Positions 37,693 to 49,600 of a stretch of 64,000 nucleotides of DNA are shown here, one piece after another. Source of the stretch: Tahibacter amnicola (GTDB taxonomy: Bacteria; Pseudomonadota; Gammaproteobacteria; Xanthomonadales; Rhodanobacteraceae); contig NZ_CP104694.1 of NCBI RefSeq assembly GCF_025398735.1, positions 124,001-188,000 of the forward strand, written 5' to 3'. The number at the start of each line of letters is the position of its first letter. Position 1 is the first letter of the stretch. A model generated the notes under the pieces. The model saw nothing but the letters and a program-made list of their open reading frames with translations, did not search any database and was not told where the DNA came from. A program made the translations under genes and the position numbers.

Positions 37693-40600
37693 CAGTGCGT
37701 CACCGTGAAGTTTCGAATACTGGCCTTTTCGGCCGTGGAAAGACCGTCGAACAGGCCCGGCAGCGACTGGGCGGCGACCTGCTCCGCCACGTTCTGCACG
37801 TCGCCAGCGCCCTGCGGACCACGCACCACGACCACCGACAGGAAGCTGACGGTCTGGCCGGCCGGAACAGTCACCGTCCAGCCCCAGCTGACGTCCGGAT
37901 CGCCGCTGGCGAAGTGACGGGAGGTCGGCGCAAGCCCGTCCGCGCTACTCATGACATAGCCCGCTGCGCCCCTCGCGTCCGCGGCGGCCGGATCGTGCGC
38001 GCGCTGCACCGCGTAGCGGCCGCCGTTCGTATCCGGCGTCACCGCCAGGACACCCTGGGGATCGGCATAGCGGCCGACCAGGCGCACCGTCACGGTGACA
38101 TCCGACGCACCTTCGTTAGTGAAACTGTCGAGCTGGCGTACCAGGCCGAACTGCGTCGGTACGAAGGTCCGTCGTCCGACGCGCAGGCCGGACAGGCTGG
38201 CCGGCACCTGCTGCAGTTCACGGCCACCCTGCAGCTGGCGGGCCGCGGGTGCCGACGGGAAACGGCGACCGTCCACTTCCAGCCGCAGGGTCAGGTCGTC
38301 GAACGGATGGCTCCCGCCCGTCTCGGCCATCGCAAAGATCGAGGCATCGCCATGAACCTGGATGGTGTAGCCGGCGATCGTGTCCTGCAGGTAGATCGGC
38401 AGGAGCGCTGCGTTTCCAGCCTGCACGTCTTGCGTGGTCGTACCGCCGGGCACCGACAGCGTGTCGATCACACCCGTCGGTTCTTCCCAGCACGGCGCCT
38501 GCAGGGCCACCGGCCCCGGCGTCACTTCGGGGAAGGTGTACCGGCCCTGCGCATCCGTGTAACCGAAGAAGTAGCGGTAGTCGTAGCTGGCCGACGGGGC
38601 CGTCGACCACAGACGCACGCACGCGTTCGGAACCGTATCGCCCTGGGCGTTCTTCACGACGCCCGTAATGGCACCGGGTTGTCCCAGCTGCAGGTTCAGC
38701 GTCTGGGTCTGGCCCAGCGTGGTCAGCGTGATCACGTCGGACACGACATTCTGCGATTCCGGTGCGGTCGCCGTCACCACCACCTGGCCCAGCGGCAGGC
38801 GATTGAGCGTGTACTGGCCGTTCGAATCAGTCTGGGCGTGACGCTCGAACCCGGCATCGACATGGCTGGCGATGGTCGTTGCATGGGGCACGGGCTGGCC
38901 GCCCGCATCGGTCACCGTACCGCGGACGCCCGAGGTCGGCGCGAAGGTGAGATCCATCACCACCGGCGTCTGCACGTCCGTCAGCGTTCCGGTGGCGGTG
39001 ACGGTCATGCCGCTGTCGTTGTCCTGCGCACGCAACTCGAACGGACCCGGCGGGACGTCTTCCAGGCGATAGCTGCCCTGCCAGGAGGTTTGCGCATCGT
39101 AGGTCTGGCCCTGCGAATCGGTCAGCGTCACCGACGGATAGCTCGCCGCTTCGCCGTCGGCATGGCGCACCGTGCCCTTGACCACCGAGATGTCGAACAC
39201 GATGTGTTCGGCGTGGTCGCTGGTGACCGTGACGCTACGACGGCCGATCAGGTTGTTGGCACTGCCACCGCGCGTCTCGCCGGCCGGGCGCGCTCCCTGT
39301 CCCTGGTCGTAGACCGACAGCGTTGCCGGGCCCGCCGGCAGGCCATGGAAGCGGGCGGTGTGATCGCAGCGCAGATAGCGCGAGACCTCATAGGCACCCG
39401 TATCGCTCACGAGCTCGTGAACGCAGTAGTTCCACGTTTCCGCCTCGTCGGCAACACGGACGCGGGAAGTGACTGTGCCGCCCGCGATGTCGAATACCAG
39501 GTCAGCCAGCCGGTCGAGGTTGCCCTCGGCCAAGGTGACTTCAGCCGTTGCCGTGTGCTCGCCGTCCTGCGCATGGACCTGGGCAATCAGCGTGATGGCA
39601 ACGCCCGACGGCAGGTTTTCGATCCGATAGCTGCCATCGGCGGCCGATTCCGCATTGCGGTTCGTCGTGGCCCCGCTGGCGCTGTCATTGACGTAGCGCG
39701 CGACGATCTCCACGCCGCTGATGCCATCCCCCCAGTCATGACGGACCTTGCCGTGGACCGCACCGCGGGCCGGGAAGCGCAGGTCCCGCGTCGTCGTCTG
39801 GCCCGTAACCAGCGTCACCGTCTCGTTCACCATGACGTCGGTGACCGGATCGCTCACGCGCAGGCGGGCGTTCGCACCGCCCGGCAGGCGTTCGAAGCGG
39901 AAGGCGCCCTGCGCATCGGTGATCTGCGCCGACGCGAGCGATTCGCCGGTTTCCGGACGTTCGATGCGCACGTACGCATCCGGCACCGGTACCTGGGCCG
40001 CATCGTAGACGTGACCTTCGACGACCGTCGGACCAATGCGGATGGCGATATCCAGTGTCTGGCCGTCGGCCGGCTGCACGACGGCTTCGCCGGTCGACTG
40101 CCAGTCGTTCGGATCGCGCAACATGATCACGCCCGGCAGGTTGCTCACATAGGTGAATGTCGCCCGGCCTTCCTCGTTCGTGGAGCTCGACAGGTAGTGG
40201 CCCTGGGCGTTGGTCACCCCGTAAGACACCGACTGCGTGAATGGCGCGCCATCGACACGCAGGGCGCGCAGATTGACCGTCGTGTACGCCGGCAGGATCA
40301 GGTCCTGCTGCCAGGTGGTACCCGGGCTGACGGCACCCGTCAGCTGTACCTGCCCATTGACACCCGGCTCTTCAAGCGCCGTCAGGCGGACGCTGGTGGA
40401 GGGCACATTGTCGAACGCGAAGCTGCCGTCAGCGGCCGAGATCCGCTGCACGTGCAGGACCGGCGAGGTCTGCGTGCGCAGGCGCACCTTCACGCCCGGC
40501 TGCGGCGTGACCGAATCCGGACGCAGCACGCGCCCGTGCACGCTGCCGGCGTTCGGGTACGCACCGGGCGGCGACACCGCGCCGTTGCGTGTGGTGCGCA

Positions 40601-43600
40601 GCCGATAGCCGCTGTCGTAGCAGCCGAAATCTCGTGAAGTGACCGCAATCACGTAGGCGCCGCTGTTGGTCGCGCTGATGTTGGCCAGGTCGCCGATCAG
40701 GTTGACCGGATCACCCGTGTAGGCATAGCCACGCGCAATGATGCTGCCAAAGGGCGAATACACATCCACCTGGATATTGCAGCGCGCCTGTGAGTTGCCC
40801 ACTGGCGCACTGTTGATCCGCACACCGAGGTGGTCGCCCGCCGAGGCGGTAACGGCATACAGGTGGCTTTCTGTGTAGAACGACAGCTCACTGGCGACGC
40901 TGTTCTCGGCGCTGATGGCGATCGTCTGTTCGACAGTCTGGGCATCGTCGGCCGGTCGTATCGCCACCGTGCCGGTACCGATCAGCAGCTGCGGCGTTTC
41001 CACGCGCAGCTCGTAGCTGCCTTCCGGCATGGCGGGGAATTGCCCCCAGCCATCCGTGCCAGTGTCGACGTAACCGCGCCACTCGGCCGTGCCCGACGGG
41101 CGATAGCGCACGTTGGCGTCGGCAATCGGCGTATTGCCGGCGTCCGCGTCCACCACGCGCACGCGCAACAGCGCGCTGGCCTTGAGGATGGCGGTCAGGC
41201 TACCCAGTTCACCATCGTTCTGGACCGCGCCGTCGGTCACCGATTCGGCGCTGCTTTCCGGGTGGCGGGCGTGGATCTGGTACGGCCCCACGGCCAGCTG
41301 CACGGTGAGCGTGCCGTTGCCGTTGGTCGTGCCCAGGTAGAGGCGACCGTCGATCGTCGGCGAGGTCGCCCAGAGCGAAACGTTTGGTGCGATGGCGCCG
41401 CGTGCATAGCGCGTGGTGATCGTCACCGTGCCCAGTCCCGGCATCGCCAGGTCGCGCGAGGCCGTCTGGCTGGCCGTGACGGTCACCGGCGCCGAAACCC
41501 TCGATCCTGAGCGCGGATCGGTGGTCGAGACGGTATAGGTGCCCGCCGGCACGGCCGACAGCAGGTAGTTGCCCTGGCCGTCGGTGAAGCCGGCACGGGT
41601 CACGCCGCTGCCCGCCAGTTCGACCCACTGGTTCGGCAGCGCAGCGCCGGTGCCCGTGGTCAGGCGGCCGGACACCGCGCCGTTGGCTGGCAAGGTGACC
41701 ACCTGGGTCGTGCTCTGGCCTGCATTGACGGTGACCGAAGCCACCTCGGCCTCAAACGTCGAGCCGTACTGGATCGCGAATGCGACCTCCAGGCGATAAC
41801 TGCCCGGATCCAGGCCACCGATGACGTAGGAGCCGTCCGGATTGATCAGTGCCGAACTGCGTCGCTGCGAACCCACGTAGGCTTCCACACTGCCCGCGTA
41901 CGGCGGGTTGTAGCGGAAGGCGCCGATCACGGTGCCGCGGATGGTGCCGCCGGCGAAGACCAGGTCACGCGTGGCACTGGTGGTACCCGCATCGAAGGTC
42001 GCCTCGGCGACCGCGATCACGCCCGAACGCGGATGGTAGGCACGCAGCTCCACCGGCGCGTCGACCGGAATGGCGATGCTCTGGCTGTCGTCACGCAACA
42101 CGCCGGCCAGGCGGTAGACGCCCGTGGCATCCGTGTACAGGCCCGCTTCACTGCGGTAGCGGTAGCCGAACAGCGGATGACGGCTGTGCACCTCGACGCT
42201 GGCGTTTTCCACCAGCGTGGTGCCGTCACCTTCCAGGACGCGGCCGGAAATCTCGCCCGTGAGCGCCGGCAACGGCGGCAGCGTGCTCTGTCCGTCGGCC
42301 GGAACGGCGAAGTTGGCGACGGCGTCGAGCAGCGACACATCCAGGCCTTCCAGCGCTTCCGGCGGCAACTGCCGCAGGCGTTCGGCCGAGGCCCGCGCGC
42401 CGTTCGCGCTGAGCTGGTTGGCAGCAAAGTGAAGCAGGGCGACACGCTGACCCGCCGGCACGGTGACCGAGGGCCATCTGGCCACGGCCACATTGGTACC
42501 CAGGCTGCTGTCGTAGTGGTATCCCAGTTCCGGAGCCGCCAGGCGTGCGCCCGACGCCCAGGGCACCAGGCTCTGGGTGTGGATCTCCTCGCCCATGGCG
42601 CCCGACAGCGACAACCAGATATCGGACGGCGTGCCGGCGGCGTTGATCTGGTCGTCGCCGCTGCTCGTATCCACCACGCGCCGGCCGTTCGCCGACGTCT
42701 CCAGCGTCACGCCTACGGTGATCGGATTCGTGCCGCGGTTTTCCAGGATTTCCACATAGCGCGCAAAGTAACCATTGCGCGGCACGTAGACCATGCGGGT
42801 GACATCCAGCCCGGCCAGCGGCGTTTCCTGGTGCACGGTCACCTGGCGTTCGCCCAGCGACTGCACGGCCGTCGCCGCGCCGGTGAAAGCAACACCGGAG
42901 ATCTCAAGGCGCGGCAACGCAGCGCCGCCCGCATCTTCGTCGGTGTCGTAGTAGCTGCGATTGGCGTCGTAGAAGGACACCGGCAACGCCACCAGCGAGC
43001 GACGCAGGTCGAGCGTGACCGGACGCGTCTGCAGGTCATCCGGAGCCGCGACCGTACCGCTGGCCTGCGCCTCGCGCGTCAGGTTGCCCTGGCGGATCGT
43101 GGCGCGCACGGTGTAGCTGCCTTCCACCACCGGATCGGCGGTGATTCGCCCCTGCGCATTGGTCACGCCGATGTCGCGGCGTCCCAGTGCATCCTCGATC
43201 GCCACCGTCGCACCCGCCACGGCGACACCGCCGTTTTCGCCATCCACCACGGTGACGGCGAGTTTCGCCGCCGCCATCAGGCGGATCGTATGCGCGTCCT
43301 GCTGGCCGCCGGCGGCGATGCTGCCGGTGACGGTGCGGTCCATGCCCGCCGCGTTCGGATAGCGCGGATCACGCACCCGCAGGCGGTAGCTGCCCTCGGG
43401 GATATTGGCGACCGTGACACGGCCGTCGACATCGGTGCGGCCGGCGACTTCCTCCGGATCCGTCCCCGGCGTGAGGTAGACGTAGGCATCGATCATCGGC
43501 GCACCGCCGGCGCGCGTGACCGTGACGTTGGCCGATCCCACCGCCAGCAGCGTGACCGGCACGGTGACCGGGGTGGCGCCGATGGTGACCGGCACCGTAC

Positions 43601-46600
43601 GGCGTCCGCCCGACACCGGATCGACCGCCGTCAGCATGTACTCGCCCTGCGGCACTGCCACGAAGCGGTAGCGCCCCAGGCTGTCGGTGAGGACCTCGCG
43701 CTCCACCACGCGCTTGCCCTTGTGTTTCGGCAAGGCCGCGGGCGAGCAGCCCGTGGCGCACTGGTCATAGACCTGGCCTTCGGCCGCACCGCGCAAGGTC
43801 AGTCGTGCATTGCGCGACGGTTCCGCGTTGGAGGTGATGACCGCGCCGTCTAGCGTGCCGGTGGGCTGCACGTCAATGTCCGCCGTCCAGATGTCACCGA
43901 CGGTGACGCGGACCGCGGCGCGCGAGCCACGCAGGCCGCCGTCGTTCAGCGTGGGGTTCGGGGCGCGCGTGTCGAACAGGAAGTCGTACTCGCCGGCGGG
44001 CAGGCCGGCGTAGACAAACGTGGCGTCGCTGGCGATCGGCACGTACACCGGTTCATAGGCGTCCGGATCGTCGATCGAGCGATAGACGCGGCCGCTGGTG
44101 ATCGAATGGTTGCCGTCACCAACCGCCCTGCCGGTGATGATGCCGGTGTCGTAGATCACATTCTGCGTCGCCGTCACGGGCACGTTCACCACCCGCGAGG
44201 GATAGCGCGTGAACGGATGGCCCGCGTAGTAGCCGTAGCACGGCCGCGCACGCTGCGCCGTCAGGGTGATATCCACGCCCTCGGGCAACGCGATGGAATC
44301 GGCCGCCGTGAGCTGGCCCTGCAGCACGAAGCTGCCCAGCGGCGGCGGGTTCTGCGTACCGCCGGCAACCGTCGCCACGCTGACCAGAGTACCGACCGGT
44401 GTACCACGCGGACACCAGGGATTCGGATCACCGTTCATGCCCCACACGCGGTTGAACAGCGGGTGGTCGGATTGCACCGTGACAGAGGCGCGAAGCACCG
44501 GCGTGCGCACATCGCCCTCGTAGGCGACGCCACGCACGGAAGCGGTGAGCGACGGCAACGGCTCAATCGGGCTGGAAAGATCGGCCGGGACCGGGAAGTT
44601 GCGCACGGTCGCGGCTTCCGCGCCGGTCAGGTCGGTCAGCACTTCCGGCGGCAATGCCACCAGGCGCTCGGCCGCCGCGCGGATACCACGGCGATTGATC
44701 TGCTGCGCCACGAAGTGCATCAGCGTGACACGCCCGCCCGCCGGCACCACGAGGGCATTCCAGCGCTGGGTCAGCACCGGCTTGCCGGCGTTGGTCACGA
44801 CATTCACCGAGTCCGGCGGCGCCGTTGCACCCGACGCACTGGCAAACACATGCGTCACCGGTGCCATCTGGTCCGGATCAATCGCAATATCGTCATCGAC
44901 GGTATCGTCGACGATCACCCACTGGTCTGCGGCCGTCACGGCCGTGTCACCCGACGAGGTCGTCAGCACGCCGCCGCCGGCGAACTGGGTGGCCAGGCTC
45001 ACGTCGACGGTGATGGGCGCAGCCGAAGGGTTGTCGAACACTTCCAGGTAGCGCGCGAAATGCGCACCGCGCGGCACGTAGATGCGTCGCGTGACATTCA
45101 GGCCGGCGACCAGCGTCGGCTGGGTAATCGCAAACTGACGGCGCGTCGCCTCCAGGCGCGCGCTGCTGTCGCCCGTGTAGGCCTGGTCGTTGATCGACAA
45201 CGTCACGCCGCCGTTGCTGAACACGCCACTGCCGGTCGCCAGCTGGCCAGACTTCTGCACGTCGAAGACGAAACGGTTGGCGTCGTGCAGCGTTGCGGGC
45301 AACGCGATGCGGTTGTCGAGCAGGGTGAGGTTGAGTTCGACTTCCTCGCCATCGCTCTCGATGCTGAATTCGGCGTCGGCGAAACGATCCTGCTGCGCGT
45401 CATAGGCGGTGAAGACATAGCCACCCACCGGCAGCCCGCCAACCCGGAAATTGCCCGTGTTGGTGGTGTTGCCGCTGCGCGAACCGCCACCCGTGCCGCG
45501 GATCTGCGTCACGGTGAACGGGAAGCCGCCTGCCAGGGTGGAGCCATCCGGGCGCACGATCTTGCCATGCACGGTGCCCGCCGGGCCGAGCGTCAGGGTG
45601 ATCTCCACCGGCTGGCCACTCTGCGTGACGTTCACCGTACCGTGTCCGTGCAGCACGCTGCCGCTGAATTCCGGATGCGCCGCAGTGATCTCGTAGGTGC
45701 CCTGGGCGACCTGGAAGCGCGCCACGCCGTTGGTATCGGTGCGTGCAGTGCCGTAGCCGGGCACGTAGACCGGCGCCCCTGCCGCCGCGCCGCCACGTGC
45801 GTACTGCACGTTGACCGTGATCGCGCCGAAGCCGCGCAGGGTGATGTTCGCGGGCGTGTCGACGTCAACGGAAACGCTCGCATCCGCCCAGCCTTCGGCG
45901 TGCGAAATGGCATCGCGCGCCACCACGCGGTGCGGGCCGAGGGGCAGGTCGTACAGGCGGTAGCGTCCCGCCGTGTCGGTGACGGTCGCGCGCTGCACGC
46001 CGCCGTTGCCGTTCGCGCCCATGTGCAGCTCGACACGTGCATTCACCACGACCTGGCCATCCGAATCACGCACGATGCCGGAAATCGAGCCGGTCTCCTC
46101 CATGAAGACATCCTGCGTCCACGTGTCACCTGCGGTCACGGTGGCGGTGGCGCGGCCGAGGATGGCGCGGCCGCCGCCCGATCCCTGTGGATGCGGAAAA
46201 TCGGCGAAGAGGAAGTAGTCGCGCGGCGTGATGCCGGTCATGAGGTAGCGGCCACCCTCCGCGCTCTGGGCGTAATTGTCCGGATTGGGCAGCTGGTCGG
46301 TACAGGTAAAGCGGTCGTCCAGGCGGCACAGACGGACGCGGGCGCCGTCGAGCGGCGATCCGTTGTGACGTTTTACAATACCGCGCACATTACCCTTGGA
46401 TACAAAGATGAGGTCCTGCTGCTCGTGGACCTGGCCCGCGTCGAAATCGCCCGGCGTCAACGCCGTGGCGGCGCCGCTGCGCGGATGCGTGGCGATGAGC
46501 TCGAACGCATAGACCGGAATGACGTAGTTGTTGATCGTACCGTCCAGCGTCGAACGGTACTCGAAGGCCCCATCCGGGTTTGTGGTGGCGAAGCGATGGC

Positions 46601-49600
46601 GCGTGAACAGCGGGTGCAGGCTCTTGAACTGGACGCGCGCACCCGGCACCGGCGTTGTGCCGTCGCCCGAGAGAACGCGGCCACTGACCTTGCCGGCATC
46701 CAGGTTGGGCAGCGGCGCGACGCTGGAGGTTTCCGGCACCGCGAAGTTGGCGATGGCCTGGCGCTCGTCGGTGGTGAGGTCGTCGATCGCTTCCGGCGGA
46801 AGCTGCGACAGACGCATCGCCGCCTCGCGCGCCGCCTGGCGGTCCAGCTGGTTGAACGCAAAGTGCATCAGTGAAACCTGGCCGCCAGCCGGAACGGTGA
46901 TATCGCTCCAGGTATAGCTGAGGCGTCCGGTCGGCCCGATCAGTTCGTAACCGGCGCTGCTGACACGCTGCGCGGCGCCGGTGCCATCGAACAGATGGCC
47001 GGTTGCGGCGATCGAGCCGGTGGCAAACGGGTCGGCGTCCTGCTGGTCATCGACGACGACCCAGCGGTCCGGCGCTGCCGCATTGCTGACGGACAACACC
47101 TGGTCGCCGTCGGAGCTGTCGACGACGCGCGGATTCGCGTTCGACGAGCGGTGATGCGAGCGCACCCGCACCTTGACCGTGATCGGCTGGTCGGAGTCGT
47201 TGCGCAGCACTTCGATGTAGCGCGTGAAGTAGCCGGCGCGTGGCGTGTAGATGCGTCGCGTGACAAACAGGCCCGAGGGCGTGGCGTCGTCCACTTCGAC
47301 CATCTGGCCGTTCTGGCTGACGCGTCCGATCGTGCCGTTGCCGTTGGTGAACGGCACTTCGGCATCGTTGCTGCCGATGATCGAAAGCCGCATGCCGGCG
47401 TTATCCGGCGCCGGGGCGCCGAAGATGCCCAGGTGGCCGTTGCCGATCGCGCCATTGCCGGTGATGTCGAACGGGAAACCGTTGGCGTCGTAGTAGGTCT
47501 GCGGCATCGTCACGGCGCTGTCGACCAGCACCATGTTCACCTCGACCACATCGCCATCCGAATCCACGCGATCGGCCGCCTCCGCGCGCAGCGTGCGCGT
47601 GGCATTCTCCGCCGTGATGGTGAAGTTGCCGGGCGGGGCATCGTCGATGCGGTAGTTACCCTGCGCATCGGTAATGCGATCGTAAGTCGTGCGGCGGTTG
47701 CAGGTGACATTCGCGCCGTAGACCGGGTCCGGATTGGTCATCCGCACCTCGATGCCCGCCATGGGCTGACCCTGCGCATTGGTCACCTGGCCGAAAACGC
47801 GGCCCTGGCCAATCAGCTGGATGTTCGCCACCGCCTCGGGCTCGGTCGCCGAAACGGTCACCGCGGTGGCGCGGCCGCGCACGCGGTCGATCGCGGGACA
47901 GGCAAGCGGGTTGTAGAAATTCACCGCATCAACCGTGTAGCTGCCCGCTTCGACGGAGTTGAAGCTGTAGTCGCCGTTCGCATCCGTGACGGTGACGAAG
48001 GCGTTGGCGAAGGGCTCAGGCAGCATGCGCACGACCATCCCCGCGCCCACGGGCGTGACGCCGTCGGGACGCAGCACCTTGCCGCGGACACGACCGATCG
48101 GCAGCGCCTGCAGGGTGATTTCCACCGACTTCACGTCGCCCGGCAGCAGCGTGCCACTGGCCGATCCGCTCAGGGCGCCGACCGGCGCCGGCTTGCTCGC
48201 GCTGATGCTGTAGTCACCGGCGAACACGCGCGGGAACACGGCGTTGCCATTGGCATCGGAAGTGACTTCCGTGCTGGTGGGGAACGGACTGCTCGTGCTG
48301 ACCGTGACGCGTGCGCCGGCCACCGGGGCCGATTGCGCATCCACCAGGTGCACACGCAGTTCGCCCTGGCCGACCAGGCGCACGTCGAGGTTGCGCGTTT
48401 CGCCGGCGGTGGCCAGGCGCGTGGTGGCCACGCCCTTGTCGCCCGTTTCGATCGCTTCGGCCGCGACCACGACATTGCCCATTGGCACCAGCTCGAACAC
48501 GTAGGATTCGCCGGCATCGAACTCACGCGTGGCGAAGGCCACGCCGTTGGCCTGCAGACTGACACGCGTCGCGCCGCTGACCGCTCCGCCGTCGCGCTGG
48601 ATCACCCGGCCGCGGACGGTGCCGCTGGCCGCCAGGCGCACGTCGAGCATGATCGATTCGCCTTCATTGTTCAGGCGGCCGGAATTGGTGCCGGCCAGAT
48701 GCGTGGTCGGATTCACTGCAACGACGGAGATATCGCCGACGAAGACGCCATCGATCGCGTAGCGGCCCTGTGCATCCGTCTGCACGGTGCGTTCGGCATC
48801 AAACGCGCCGCGCGTGATCACCTTGACCGGCACGTCGGCCTGGATCGCACCGGCCGAATCGCGCACCGTGCCGTTGACCGTCCCCTTGGCCAGGAAGACC
48901 ACGCGCGATTCCAGCGGCTGGCTCGGATCCAGGTTGACGATGACCACCTGGCTGCGCCCGCGCTCCAGCGCCTGCTCGGCCTGGACGTAGTAGGTATCGG
49001 GCGCCGGCACGCGGAAACCGAACCGACCATTCTCATCGGTCGTCGTGCGCAGGATGCCGCTGCCCGGCGTGGGCGAATACAGGGGTTCGTAGCTGTAATG
49101 CACGCCACGACTGCGCGGCGCGAGGTAGACGGTGATGCCGGCGCCAACCGGCGTCTGGCCGTCGCGCTGGTAGACCGTGCCGACCAGGGTGTTGTCGGCG
49201 AGGATGACATCCAGCGGGACCGTATCGCCGTCGTTCTGCACGACACCGCGCGCACGGCCGCTGCGGCCTTCCGGGGTAACGGCGGTCAATTCGAAGTCGC
49301 CGACCGGAACAGCCGGCAGCACGAACTTGCCGGTGGTGTCGGTGCGGGCGTCGAAGGTCAGGCGCAGTCCGACCAGCGACTGCATCGTGACGCGCGCGTT
49401 CGCGTAGACCGCTCCGGCCGGATCCTTGACGTAGCCCGTGACGGTGCCGACCGGGCCGAGAATGATATTGCGCGGTACGGTCTGGTTCGGCTGCGAAATC
49501 ACGATGCCGGGCACGCGGGCGCGCAGGCGGCCGTCCACGAAGGCATCGAGCGTGAACGGACCATCGGAAATCGGCAGGGTGTCAAAGCGGAACGCGCCAT

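Noticed and set aside
37686-40637. Open plus-strand frame of 983 codons opposite the giant gene
   Set aside because: It is the antisense shadow of a high-GC repetitive gene: Arg/His/Gly-rich, with no domain and no ribosome-binding site. The same applies to long plus-strand frames at 42033-43853, 44106-46874 and 46995-50696.
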